This document shows positions 8,615 to 17,080 of a stretch of DNA of 64,000 nt, in pieces. The DNA lies in IMG/VR virus record IMGVR_UViG_3300040751_002080, positions 1-64,000 of that record; one strand, given 5' to 3'. The notes under the pieces are model-generated. The model was given only the letters and a program-made list of their open reading frames with translations, had not been told where the DNA came from and did not search any database. Numbering within the stretch: position 1 is the stretch's first letter; each line of letters begins with the position of its first letter. Position numbers and translations under genes: made by a program. Source of the DNA: a virus.

Positions 8615-9254
8615 GTATTTCAAATCGCAAACTTAATCCTATTTTATAATCACAATCCATACGACCTGTACAATGTAACTGATTGCTAGGAAATACAAGT
8701 ATGTTGCCTGGCTTGTAATCATATGCAGTACCAGTTAAACCGTAAAACTGTTCTTCATTGCGATAATCATATTTTAATATTTCGTACATATCGTCAGAAA
8801 TAGGACGATTGGTGCAGCCAACTACTGTTGGGTCTTTGTATGGAAAGTCACGTTTTTTATTAAGGTTAAAATCTTGTTCAGGTTTCCATATATCGCCTAA
8901 CCATGTTGCGCCGCTATAATCAGTACAATATTGATCAAATACAACAAACTTTTGTTCTGCATTATCACTTACATAAAGTGGGATTAAAACATTATAACTA
9001 TTTTTATTGTTTCCGCTATCTATATGTGTAAAGTAAGGAAAGTCGTGCTTATAAAAATTATCACCCAAATTTTTATCAACTGGAATATATTTTTTTAAAA
9101 TAGGTTCGAGTATATGTTGTATATGATTCCACGGCTGGCTGATTTTAGTCATGCCCATTGTATCATAGTGTAGATGAGTATTGTTATTAAAGAAATCAAG
9201 AAGGTTATCTAGCACTTGCCTAGATAACACAGATTTATACATTTTAACTGTCAT
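8592..9254 (-). CDS. 2OG/Fe(II) oxygenase-like protein
   Basis: A protein of 220 residues with a facial-triad pattern: H77 and D79 in FTHIDSG, a distal His in NQLHCTG near residue 195, and an Arg about 15 residues later in LSLRF, where 2-oxoglutarate would bind. The central part (DYSGATWLGDIWKPEQDF) is shared in outline with the oxygenases at 10990-11715 and 18241-18918, which also have a long insert between HxD and the distal His. These three form one subfamily. Predicted activity: hydroxylation or desaturation of an amino acid, peptide or sugar intermediate. The gap to the nitroreductase gene upstream is 3 bases. No strong ribosome-binding site is visible before the ATG. Confidence 0.7.
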   Translation of the reverse strand: MTVKMYKSVLSRQVLDNLLDFFNNNTHLHYDTMGMTKISQPWNHIQHILEPILKKYIPVDKNLGDNFYKHDFPYFTHIDSGNNKNSYNVLIPLYVSDNAEQKFVVFDQYCTDYSGATWLGDIWKPEQDFNLNKKRDFPYKDPTVVGCTNRPISDDMYEILKYDYRNEEQFYGLTGTAYDYKPGNILVFPSNQLHCTGRMDCDYKIGLSLRFEILDKSVFL

Positions 9255-9257
9255 ATA

Positions 9258-9908
9258 TTATTTTATGAAGTTTACTTGGATCTCTTGCTTAGATTTGGTT
9301 GGAAAAACAAATTCAGGGTTGCTGTGATGCTCTCTACGTGGTCTTGTTTCGTCTTTGAAGCCGATACCCATTAAGAGTTTTATTGGATTTTTAGCACCAA
9401 CTATAGTTGCAACATCATCTGCGTCAAAACATGCACAGCATCCTGTTCCATAATCTAGCATACTAGAAATAAGATTTGCATATCCTGCTGCAATACCAAT
9501 TGCCATATGTGCATCTTTTTCTAAAGACTTTTTCTGAGCAGCAGTTAGTTTGCCATCGTCAAATGCCCACATTTCATCATTTCTGTGTACTGTGTCAGTG
9601 GTGTGTCTACTCAAATAGTCTTCAACTTCAAATGCTAATACTAGGTTTGCTAATACCTGACTGTTAGTTTCATTTTTGCCAGTTTCGTAGTTTAAAAATC
9701 CCGAAGTTGTATTATGGATACTTTCGATAATCTGTCTATTGGTAATTGCATGAACTTTATAAAAAGAAATATTTTGTTTACTAGGACAGTTTGTCACACT
9801 ATGTATTATTAAATCAATATCATCTTTTGGAATCTGCTTTTGTAAATCCCAGTTGCGTTGGCAATGCTGGCTTCTAATGATTGCTTTTTTTACTTCTGTA
9901 TGGTCCAT
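9258..9908 (-). CDS. Nitroreductase-family flavoprotein-like
   Basis: The 216-residue protein begins with a helix and RSQHCQRNW (12-20), then CPSKQNISFYKVH (41-53), which corresponds to the FMN-phosphate 'PSxxNxQPW' region of nitroreductases. Later GTGCCACFDADDV and LLMGIGFKDETRPRREHH match the C-terminal FMN-side signature (GIGYxxxxxxPRxR). Such proteins use FMN to reduce or oxidise small molecules, including dehydrogenation of azoline rings in peptide natural products. It has a paralog at 16064-17080 that shares CQRNW and PSKQN but has an extra N-terminal domain. The ribosome-binding site (GAGGAGAA) is strong. A CATAAATA box just upstream may be a late promoter. Confidence 0.8.
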   Translation of the reverse strand: MDHTEVKKAIIRSQHCQRNWDLQKQIPKDDIDLIIHSVTNCPSKQNISFYKVHAITNRQIIESIHNTTSGFLNYETGKNETNSQVLANLVLAFEVEDYLSRHTTDTVHRNDEMWAFDDGKLTAAQKKSLEKDAHMAIGIAAGYANLISSMLDYGTGCCACFDADDVATIVGAKNPIKLLMGIGFKDETRPRREHHSNPEFVFPTKSKQEIQVNFIK

Positions 9909-9926
9909 AAATAATTCTCCTCAATG

Positions 9927-9934
9927 TATTTATG
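9927..9934 (-). promoter_or_regulatory. Possible T4-type late promoter box
   Basis: CATAAATA on the minus strand, about 18 bases before the nitroreductase ATG and followed by a strong GAGGAG ribosome-binding site. It resembles the late boxes at 53601, 58141 and 40194. One such octamer in AT-rich DNA may be chance. Confidence 0.3.
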
Positions 9935-10424
9935 ACAATATTATACTAACTGCTTTGTCAACTGTAATATACTCAGTAGAAGTCATATTAGGATACTTTT
10001 GTAATATACGTTCAGTTCCTACATATCCAAAATATGTATATTTTAGATTCAATGTTGTATCTAAGTTAACCAAGTCATTGTGTAAAACACGTAATGATTT
10101 TTTTTGTATTTGGTATTCTAGTAAATGTTCATAGTTTTTTAATACTGTTTCATCTTCTGCTATTACACTGCCAACATTTATTATTGTTTTATTAGTATCT
10201 TTAAACATATGAAAAAGATCTAAAAGCATATAAGTTTGTCCAAAGCCATCGTGTGCATTGTTTATAAAAACATCAACATCGTTGCATTGTTTAATAATAC
10301 GTTCTCTGTCAATACGGTTATTAATATCATAACCTGTGCTTTTACTAAATCCAATAAAGTTCGAAACTGAGTTAGATACTGCTTTTCCAATACCAGATGT
10401 ATGTCCTGTTATTGCATATTTCAT
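9930..10424 (-). CDS. Short-chain dehydrogenase/reductase-like protein, compact
   Basis: A compact (164-residue) Rossmann protein with the SDR marks in order: TGHTSGIG at 6-13 (cofactor loop), NNAHDG at 55-60, a Ser86 in INVGSVIA, and Y104-x-x-x-K108. Thus the Ser-Tyr-Lys catalytic set is present, although the protein is about 80 residues shorter than ordinary SDRs (about 250), with the C-terminal substrate-binding part mostly absent. It could reduce a keto group or oxidise an alcohol on an intermediate using NAD(P). A second copy at 27223-27777 has the same shape, both with STGYD near residue 30. It overlaps the beta-hydroxylase-like gene upstream by 4 bases. Confidence 0.75.
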   Translation of the reverse strand: MKYAITGHTSGIGKAVSNSVSNFIGFSKSTGYDINNRIDRERIIKQCNDVDVFINNAHDGFGQTYMLLDLFHMFKDTNKTIINVGSVIAEDETVLKNYEHLLEYQIQKKSLRVLHNDLVNLDTTLNLKYTYFGYVGTERILQKYPNMTSTEYITVDKAVSIILS

Positions 10425-10993
10425 CTATCACCTAATATTGTAACTACTAAATGAAATCTTTCATCTGTGCTACCGTTAAATGCAGTATGAGGAACAACTG
10501 TGTTTGTCCAGTACCACTGATTTTGTTTTAGATGCTTACTTTCGTTTTCAATAACCATAAAACACCCGTCTTGTGTTTTTATCGGATAATGCAATCTAGG
10601 AGTATCATCGCTATGCCAGGTTAAACAAGTTTTAGGCCTAGAGTTCATTATTCTAATTCTGCCTACATTGTATTTTTTGGTTATGCTGTTGTATACGTCT
10701 TCAAACAACGAATCTTTAAAACCAGTACAAAGTACTTCAAAACTATCTTCTTTTAAAGGAACTGTTCTCGGAGGAACTACTAGCTTTCCTTGTTTGTTTG
10801 TATAAGAATTATCCCAATCTAAAAACAAACTTCCTCTTCCAGTTAAACAGTTACCCGGATCGTCTTTGGTTGCATTTAAACAAATTTGATCATTAATATC
10901 ACTGTGCCACCAAATCTTTTTTTCGTCAAGTAGTTTTAAAAACTCTGTGTACAAATCATATACAGGAAGATTATTAAGTTCGACAAAATTCAT
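10421..10993 (-). CDS. Aspartyl/asparaginyl beta-hydroxylase-like dioxygenase
   Basis: This 190-residue protein matches the aspartyl/asparaginyl beta-hydroxylase fold best of the five oxygenases here: H127 and D129 in LTWHSDDTPRLHYPI, with the conserved R133 and H135 of the 'HxDxxxRxHxPI' signature, a distal H169 in VVPHTAFNGS, and R179 in DERFHLV. The GQW/WYW-type turn before the distal His is also conserved. Family members hydroxylate the beta-carbon of Asp or Asn in proteins or of free amino acids, using 2-oxoglutarate and O2. It lies between another oxygenase and an SDR gene, overlapping both by 4 bases. All catalytic residues are in place, so an active enzyme is likely. Confidence 0.85.
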   Translation of the reverse strand: MNFVELNNLPVYDLYTEFLKLLDEKKIWWHSDINDQICLNATKDDPGNCLTGRGSLFLDWDNSYTNKQGKLVVPPRTVPLKEDSFEVLCTGFKDSLFEDVYNSITKKYNVGRIRIMNSRPKTCLTWHSDDTPRLHYPIKTQDGCFMVIENESKHLKQNQWYWTNTVVPHTAFNGSTDERFHLVVTILGDR

Positions 10994-11715
10994 TTATTTT
11001 CCTTTGTTGTCCATAATATTATACTTTTTTTGTTTTTAGTACCCGAATTTAGATAGGCATCGCTGCAATGAAATCTACATTGATGCCACATCATAAGACT
11101 ATTCTTTTTCCAATCTATTATTTTTTCAATACTCATTCCTTCAAAAAAACTATAATCTTCATGTTGATTTAAATAACGGTCATAATATTCTTTTGTAATA
11201 GTAGTTTCATCTATAAACTCTTTTGAGTTTTTTATTGATTTAGGCTTTAAAAATCCTGTAAAGATATGACGTCTATATTCCCAATCTTGCTCAGGAAAAT
11301 AATATTGGTCAAAAGTTATAGTTGATGCTGCTCCCCAAATACCATCTTCTCCTACAACATCTAAAGGAATACATAGTGTTGCATAAGGTATTGCATTTTC
11401 TCTAACATCAGATAAGTTATGATCAGTATGCGTTGGAACAGGGTTCCCAAGTGTATTTGAAACTACTGACAAATACACATTGTGCGGTCCTATTATATCT
11501 TCTATACGCTTACTAAGTAAGGTATGAAGTTTACTATCATAATATTTAAACTTAGTGTATTGTTGTCCCGAATGTACAACAGGATTATTTCCTTCAAGCT
11601 CAGTTGCTATAGTTTTTATTTTGTCAAACTCATTATTACTAAAAAAGTTTTCAAAAGATTCAGAAGGAATCATTGTTTTGTACTGAGCTTCCATTAATGA
11701 TTTAGAATAATACAT
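10990..11715 (-). CDS. 2OG/Fe(II) oxygenase-like protein
   Basis: A 241-residue protein with H96 and D98 in PVPTHTDHN, and a distal H216 in CRFHCSDAYL followed by SIILW. Between these is a long insert containing ITFDQYYFPEQDWEYRRH, which parallels the 'VFDQY...WKPEQDF' part of the oxygenase at 8592-9254 and the oxygenase at 18241-18918. This places it in the same subfamily. A strong distal Arg is not apparent in the aligned place. Substrate unknown; it is translated with a radical SAM gene upstream (adjacent, no gap) and the beta-hydroxylase-like gene downstream (4-base overlap). Confidence 0.7.
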   Translation of the reverse strand: MYYSKSLMEAQYKTMIPSESFENFFSNNEFDKIKTIATELEGNNPVVHSGQQYTKFKYYDSKLHTLLSKRIEDIIGPHNVYLSVVSNTLGNPVPTHTDHNLSDVRENAIPYATLCIPLDVVGEDGIWGAASTITFDQYYFPEQDWEYRRHIFTGFLKPKSIKNSKEFIDETTITKEYYDRYLNQHEDYSFFEGMSIEKIIDWKKNSLMMWHQCRFHCSDAYLNSGTKNKKSIILWTTKENK

Positions 11716-13140
11716 TTATACACCATTTAGTTGTTTATCTATATATTTATTTACAAACTGTTTTGTATTATCTAAAAGTGTTGTACGAGATACATCTATT
11801 TCATTTACATTTATAAGATCTGCCATTGAACATTGTAAAGATGTACTAAATTCTCCTATTCGAAATCCAGCGACTTTCTTGTACTTAAAAGACCTATCAT
11901 TTAACTCAATTGCTACTTGTTGTAACTCAGTATGCACTAAATCTCCATTTACCCAGTTAACACGATTATCATCTGTAAACTGGTATCCATATTTTTCATA
12001 GTTTCTTTCAAACTCACTTACAAAAGGAGAACCGTCTTCGACATTAACAGGATTAATATATAATGCCCAATGCCACCAGCAACTCATATCATTATCTATC
12101 ATCCATTGTAAATCTATTTCTTCTTGTTCTTTATTCCATCCTGGCAAGCCTACAATCATTCCCATCCACCAGTTTGTTTTATCTTTCCATTCTTTTTTTA
12201 GTTTTAATAAAAAGTCTTTAGCGTTTTGGCCGTTCCATCCTTTTCCTATTGCTTTTGCACCTTGCACTTGAAAAGTTTCAATACCAAAAAAAGCACTACG
12301 CAATCCAGATTCAGGAAGTAAAGTTATCATTTCAGGATTAGCTGCTAATAAATCTATTCTTAAATAAGCAACGTATTCTAACTCAAATGGCAAAGACTTA
12401 CTAATACGATGAATCATTTGTACTTTATCTAAACTTTCGTTAAATGTATCATCGCTAAAATAATACTTGGTAGTACCAAACTGTTGATAGTTTTGTAATA
12501 GTTCTGTACGAATATCTTCTTCACGTCTTATATTAGTTCCTTTTTTTCGACCAATTAAAGGAAACTGACAAAACTTACATTTGAATATACACCCTCTGCT
12601 TATTTCAATACTTAATGTTTCATAAGGCTGAATAAAATCATTATCGTGGTATTTTCGTGTAAAATTTTGTATATTAAATAGTGGACGTACTTCTATTTTG
12701 TTTGACAATCTGTCTAACATTGCAAGTGTTTCGTCTTCTGCAAACTGATGTATACGGATCCAGTCATTGTCATCTATTACACTAGAATATGAATTTGATC
12801 CTCCTAGTATCCATTTAATATTAGGATGTGTTTGTTGAAACCGTTCTTTTAAATACTTTACCCATTTAGGATAGTGGATGCCGCCGATAGTTAACCCATT
12901 ATGCGTGACTACATCAATATTCCAAAAGGTAGTACTTACTCCAAATGCAAGTGTGTCGTCGTCAATGTGTTTTTTTGCAATTTTTTCTATTACGCTGGGT
13001 TCAATTTTAAAACAAAAGTCTATTACTTTTACAGTATAACCAAAAGAACGCAGCCAGGAGGCAAGCTGATATTGTCCTCCTGAACGTACAGCATAGTGCT
13101 CCGGTTCTTGCATTCCTGCAAAAATAATAAAGTTTGCCAT
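11716..13140 (-). CDS. Radical SAM protein with cobalamin-binding-like N-domain
   Basis: The 474-residue protein has CIFKCKFC (C184, C188, C191) after LSIEISRG and a Rossmann-like N-terminal region with SFGYTVKVIDF at 32-42, IKWILGG at 108-114 and an acidic loop before the cluster. After it come KYYFSDDTFNES and FFGIETF. It is the third member of the group with 3879-5645 and 5642-7165, and the shortest. The B12 DxHxxG motif is missing, as in the others, so if cobalamin binds it is probably base-off without His ligation. Predicted chemistry is methylation or rearrangement at carbon. The stop is directly followed by the next start, and the 5' end shares one base with the radical SAM gene upstream. 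Confidence 0.87.
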   Translation of the reverse strand: MANFIIFAGMQEPEHYAVRSGGQYQLASWLRSFGYTVKVIDFCFKIEPSVIEKIAKKHIDDDTLAFGVSTTFWNIDVVTHNGLTIGGIHYPKWVKYLKERFQQTHPNIKWILGGSNSYSSVIDDNDWIRIHQFAEDETLAMLDRLSNKIEVRPLFNIQNFTRKYHDNDFIQPYETLSIEISRGCIFKCKFCQFPLIGRKKGTNIRREEDIRTELLQNYQQFGTTKYYFSDDTFNESLDKVQMIHRISKSLPFELEYVAYLRIDLLAANPEMITLLPESGLRSAFFGIETFQVQGAKAIGKGWNGQNAKDFLLKLKKEWKDKTNWWMGMIVGLPGWNKEQEEIDLQWMIDNDMSCWWHWALYINPVNVEDGSPFVSEFERNYEKYGYQFTDDNRVNWVNGDLVHTELQQVAIELNDRSFKYKKVAGFRIGEFSTSLQCSMADLINVNEIDVSRTTLLDNTKQFVNKYIDKQLNGV

Positions 13141-14252
13141 TATACCTTTCTCTTTGGTATTTTGCTATCAGCACTGCTTACACAACTGTCCGTAATACAA
13201 GGCATAGGCTTATCAAACAGTTTAAACCCTGTTTCAATGTTTCCTAGAGGAACATCGTGGCAACTGTAACTGCGCTTTACACTACCATCAGGTTCACGTA
13301 TAATAATACCTTGATATCCAGCATTGCAACTCCAACCTTTAAACTTGTTGAAGTTAAATGCATTAAAACGTTCTGCTTGATCCATATACCATGCTTTGCC
13401 ATCTTTGTCTCTAAATTCTACTTGCATGTGCCAAGGCACTTTTGCATCAGGCATGTACATCACATCCTTGGGTATATCAAAGTTAGGTCTCGGGCGACCA
13501 CTCCATTTACGCTTGGTTTCAGTGTATGCACGTTGCGGCATACCGTTGTGTAGTCTCTTTAGGTCCTCCGGTTTGTATCCATCAACCACCCTACTAGCAG
13601 TAGGATCTGATTGCGGCTTGAGTGTGACGTTGATTCCTTGCTCGTGGAAGAACAAGGCGTTTTGCCAATCTCTTTCAAACCAATCTGGTACCATGACCAT
13701 ATTAATGGTAACCTGTACATCGTGCTCCTGACAGAAGATTAACTTGTCTGCAAAGTCTTGCATCTTCTCAACTGTATTTAAGTGTTCTGTGTGCAAACTT
13801 GCTGTGATGCTGGCACGATGAAATGGCTTAACAGCTTCTACATACTTTTCAAACCACGCCATGTTGCGACTACAGTTTGATGTCATGTGTACACTGGTGT
13901 AGTTTGTGTTGTTTACGTCATCAGCCAGATGCTGTAGAATATCCAAGTAGCCAGGATGGAAAGTAGGCTCGCCGCCACTAAGACTAAAATGATAACTATT
14001 AAATCCGTTTTCACGTGCTTGCCTCTTTATTTCATCTATGGTCCGTAAGCATAGTTCTGTAGGACGGTGGTCTTTACGGTCACTGCGGGCGTAAGGCCAA
14101 CAGTAGGAGCATTTGTAGTTGCAGAACCTTCCAAGGAGCCAGCTAACAGTAAATATATCGCGATACAACAGGGTACGCTGACCAACACTGACAATGTCGT
14201 CAAAGGGTATTTTAGTAAAGTCATAGTTGGACCATTTTAAATCTTCATTCAT
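13140..14252 (-). CDS. Radical SAM protein with SPASM-like C-terminus
   Basis: The 370-residue protein has CNYKCSYC at C44, C48 and C51, a GGEPT motif in the usual place (SAM amino-group binding), and a cysteine-bearing C-terminus: GWSCNAGYQG, SYSCHD, PLGNIETG, then PCITDSCVSS. The C-terminal layout (GWSC...G.I...C...GNI) resembles a SPASM/twitch auxiliary-cluster domain and is shared with 22436-23332. SPASM enzymes modify peptides (sactionine or other crosslinks, epimerisation) or small molecules and proteins. It is the first gene after a sigma70 promoter and has no ribosome-binding site, so translation is probably leaderless. Strong family call; substrate unknown. Confidence 0.9.
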   Translation of the reverse strand: MNEDLKWSNYDFTKIPFDDIVSVGQRTLLYRDIFTVSWLLGRFCNYKCSYCWPYARSDRKDHRPTELCLRTIDEIKRQARENGFNSYHFSLSGGEPTFHPGYLDILQHLADDVNNTNYTSVHMTSNCSRNMAWFEKYVEAVKPFHRASITASLHTEHLNTVEKMQDFADKLIFCQEHDVQVTINMVMVPDWFERDWQNALFFHEQGINVTLKPQSDPTASRVVDGYKPEDLKRLHNGMPQRAYTETKRKWSGRPRPNFDIPKDVMYMPDAKVPWHMQVEFRDKDGKAWYMDQAERFNAFNFNKFKGWSCNAGYQGIIIREPDGSVKRSYSCHDVPLGNIETGFKLFDKPMPCITDSCVSSADSKIPKRKV

Positions 14253-14257
14253 ATCTT

Positions 14258-14286
14258 ATTATACCGCATTTTTAGTAATAAGTCAA
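14258..14286 (-). promoter_or_regulatory. Sigma70-type promoter, apparently leaderless
   Basis: Minus-strand TTGACT (14286-14281), a 17-base spacer and a perfect TATAAT (14263-14258) lie in the 36-base gap before the gene starting at 14252. Five bases separate the -10 box from the ATG, so the transcript should begin within a base or two of the start codon, and no ribosome-binding site exists. It splits the long island into at least two transcripts. Confidence 0.8.
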
Positions 14287-14288
14287 CT

Positions 14289-15365
14289 TTATAAATGTAT
14301 ATCTCCTAGTAGATTTTTACATTTAAACACACATAGCTCGTATGTTTGTAACTGGTTATTAATATGTTCAAACCAATCTCCATTAATTATATCTTCAAGT
14401 GAATGATAACGAACGTTGTGCGTTTTTGGATCTAAATTAGGAGCTGTTTTCCAAAGTTTATCTAGTTCTCTAGGATTTCCCATCCAACAACATGGAGTTA
14501 CATATCCTTTAGCACTGATATAAATATTACCATCTATGCCATTATGAAACTTAGTTATTCTAGAGTTTAACTTTGCTGGGCAGCGTACACATTCAAGTTG
14601 AGGAGAAGTTTTTTTAAATTCCTTTACTGGAATACCGTCTATTGTATTTGGATTTACGCTTTTATACCATTCTGGAGTTTGTACTTCTTGTTTTTTAACT
14701 TTTTCAGGTTGTTTCTTTTTAGTATCATTATCGGGTAAATCAAGTACATCTGCACGACCAGATTGTATTATTTTAAAATTATAAAAGCCTTCTTCGATTG
14801 ACATTTTTTTTGCATCTTCTATTTGATGTTTGTTATGATCAAACACAATAAATTGCCATTCGGCCCAGCCGCCTGCATTAATATAAGCACGCCAGTTACG
14901 CTGTAGTTTTTTCCAATCAACATGAACTCGATAAATGTGATTAGTATCTTCTAGACCGTCAATTCCAAATACAACTATAATATTTTTAGTTTCTTTTGAT
15001 AGTTTTCCTAGGTTTGTCCAAAACTCTTCATCTCTAGTTCCACCATTTGTTGAAATAGCAACTCTACATTTGATATTTGTTGCAATATATTTTGAAATTT
15101 CTAACATTTGAGGATTTACAGTCGGCTCGTCGACATTTCCGCACATATGTACAATTTCAAGTTTGTCCCATTTATGATTTTTTAACATTTTTTTGATATC
15201 TTTTAGAGTAAACCATGCATCATTTAATCCAAGATCTTTTATTCTTCCATTTTTCCAATCAACATACTGCTCATAACGATCGCACTGAGGACATGCTGCA
15301 TTACAATAGTTTGTTAATTCTAGTTGTATTCTACCTATTTGACTTGTTTCAAACCATTTGTTCAT
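14289..15365 (-). CDS. Radical SAM protein (CNAACPQC type)
   Basis: A 358-residue protein with the cluster motif very near its N-terminus: LELTNYCNAACPQC (C21, C25, C28). A GNVDEPTVNP segment replaces the usual GGEP loop, and STNGG follows. The C-terminal half has paired cysteines (ECVRCPAK; TPCCWMGN; CVFKCKN), probably binding an auxiliary Fe-S cluster. It belongs to a three-member subfamily with 33302-34366 and 35535-36614, which share CxAxCPxC, the GNxxDPxxxP variant, a DGLxDTNHxYR segment and a CCW-type C-terminus. The ribosome-binding site (AGAGGA) is good. It overlaps the PP-loop gene upstream by 17 bases, pairing an ATP-dependent and a radical enzyme. Confidence 0.88.
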   Translation of the reverse strand: MNKWFETSQIGRIQLELTNYCNAACPQCDRYEQYVDWKNGRIKDLGLNDAWFTLKDIKKMLKNHKWDKLEIVHMCGNVDEPTVNPQMLEISKYIATNIKCRVAISTNGGTRDEEFWTNLGKLSKETKNIIVVFGIDGLEDTNHIYRVHVDWKKLQRNWRAYINAGGWAEWQFIVFDHNKHQIEDAKKMSIEEGFYNFKIIQSGRADVLDLPDNDTKKKQPEKVKKQEVQTPEWYKSVNPNTIDGIPVKEFKKTSPQLECVRCPAKLNSRITKFHNGIDGNIYISAKGYVTPCCWMGNPRELDKLWKTAPNLDPKTHNVRYHSLEDIINGDWFEHINNQLQTYELCVFKCKNLLGDIHL

Positions 15366-16074
15366 ACTTATATCCTCTTTCTTTACTACACATATCTATT
15401 GCCCACGTTCGTTCTATACAAGGAAAACAGTTGTCTCCACAATGTTTATATTCTTCAACTGTGTCAAAAATTCTATCGTCTGCACAACTAATTGTAAGAG
15501 GAAGCAATGTTTCATATATTTCTTCTCTAAAATAAAGACCTATTATAGTTCCTTTATGCTGATCGTTCCATGGACTACAATGTAATATTTTATGTTTTGG
15601 TGCAAGTGTTGTGATCGTATCATGAGATGGAGGGTTATCTCTACCTTTGTCTCTTCCCTCTATATGTTTTTTAGCACATTGAAGTTCTATATTATATTCT
15701 GTTTGAATTTCCTTTGATTCAACCCATTCGATAATATATTCTGCTGGAACATTTATAGTCATTCCAGTATAGATAATGTCAATATTATATTTTTCAACAG
15801 TATCGTCTACACCTTTATCAAGTGCATCAACATAATCAGATTGTGATCCGTATACTACAATGTGTTTTGCTGGTGATTTATTTGTTAGTTCTTCAACTTT
15901 TTTAATAATACGTTTTGCTACATCGGCATACAATGGCTTTTTTTCAGTAACTAATGTTATTGGATATATGTTAGAGTCTGGATAGCATTTGCATACCAAG
16001 TAGTATAGTAAACTACTTTCGGCGCCGCCGGATAACTCAACTGCAATATTTTTAAGATTTTGATTAATGTACAA
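15349..16074 (-). CDS. QueC-like PP-loop enzyme with SGGAES variant
   Basis: The 241-residue protein has a PP-loop at residues 15-20 reading SGGAES, with Glu in place of the usual Asp, and a C-terminal cysteine set (TISC, then CGDNCFPCIER) like the zinc site of QueC, though with CxxxC rather than CxxC first. QueC adenylates a carboxylate and converts it to an amide and then a nitrile, so this protein probably activates a carboxylate or carries out amidation. The Glu substitution could tune or abolish ATP pyrophosphatase activity. The start is TTG, overlapping the end of the nitroreductase gene by 11 bases. One of four paralogs in the island. Confidence 0.78.
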   Translation of the reverse strand: MYINQNLKNIAVELSGGAESSLLYYLVCKCYPDSNIYPITLVTEKKPLYADVAKRIIKKVEELTNKSPAKHIVVYGSQSDYVDALDKGVDDTVEKYNIDIIYTGMTINVPAEYIIEWVESKEIQTEYNIELQCAKKHIEGRDKGRDNPPSHDTITTLAPKHKILHCSPWNDQHKGTIIGLYFREEIYETLLPLTISCADDRIFDTVEEYKHCGDNCFPCIERTWAIDMCSKERGYKYEQMV

Positions 16075-17080
16075 AATTTATATCCACTATTTTATCATAT
16101 GAATCATCGGTATCATACAAAGTACCGTCTAACAATACAGCTTGTCGAGAATATTCCCACATAGGATTACCAATACCTAACATCAATCCTCTATTCCAAA
16201 CCGGTATTGGAATATTATACTGTTCATTTAATGCAGTATACATTTCTCCCCAGGCTGCACATGCACAGAATCCAGTTTTATATCCTAGCATAGCAGCAGA
16301 ATGAGCAGCTACACCCGAAGAAATGCCTATACTTGTATGAAAGTTTTTTTCAAAATCGTCATTAAAAGGATCGTCTATTTCACTTTCATCTGCTGGCATA
16401 AAAATCATTAACATTGGTGCAAGAACTTGACCATTACGATGGATAGGTTGATCAAAGTGAGGATTGGTACGATCAACTGCTAAAGAATAACATAATCGGT
16501 TAAAATCTTTATTTGTACTTACTAATAGGCTATAATATTGTCGATTTTGTTTTGATGGCATAGTAGTAGCTGATTGAATTATACTATTATAATCAGCTAT
16601 ACTTACAGGATTATCATAATCCCAGTTGCGCTGACATCTTTCAGCTATAAAACTTGCTTTTTCTATATTCATTTGTGTATACACAGGACCATTAACTAGC
16701 TGAGTTGTTAATTCATTGTACAGGTATTTAATATAATTGATTGCTTGAATTGATACTGAGTCTGCATGTATTTCGCCGCCGCATAGCTCTATTATTTGAT
16801 CTCTTAACATAGTATAACATGCAATCTCAACATCAGTCGATTGCAGTTGTAATGTATTATTTCTATAAAACTCTTCAACTAAAAACTGTATGTTTTCTTT
16901 GTTGTTGAATTTTAATCCATTAATAAATGCATTAATTACAGTACTCAAATCTCTTCTACATTTATTTTCAGCAAATAAACTATCTGTTCTATTAGGATGC
17001 GTATTTTTAATCCACGATGTTATATCCTCGATCATATTTTCTTTATTTTCTAATACTATATTAGCGGCGGCGTAATACAT
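16064..17080 (-). CDS. Nitroreductase-like protein with N-terminal virion-type module
   Basis: A 338-residue protein in two parts. Residues 145-338 are nitroreductase-like: ERCQRNWDY, TMPSKQNRQYYS and a C-terminal LMLGIGNPMWEYSRQA, parallel to the 216-residue paralog at 9258-9908. Residues 1-135 are unrelated to nitroreductases. They contain ANIVLENKENMIEDI, a KCRRDLSTVINAFING segment and a TQLVNGPV segment, which recall a helical repeat seen in large structural proteins of T4-like cyanophages ('NkeFiaeE...CkRDvgyivDA...'). I infer a fusion that might tether the flavoenzyme to a phage structure; this rests on memory of that family. It overlaps its neighbours (radical SAM upstream by 20 bases). 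Confidence 0.7.
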   Translation of the reverse strand: MYYAAANIVLENKENMIEDITSWIKNTHPNRTDSLFAENKCRRDLSTVINAFINGLKFNNKENIQFLVEEFYRNNTLQLQSTDVEIACYTMLRDQIIELCGGEIHADSVSIQAINYIKYLYNELTTQLVNGPVYTQMNIEKASFIAERCQRNWDYDNPVSIADYNSIIQSATTMPSKQNRQYYSLLVSTNKDFNRLCYSLAVDRTNPHFDQPIHRNGQVLAPMLMIFMPADESEIDDPFNDDFEKNFHTSIGISSGVAAHSAAMLGYKTGFCACAAWGEMYTALNEQYNIPIPVWNRGLMLGIGNPMWEYSRQAVLLDGTLYDTDDSYDKIVDINFVH

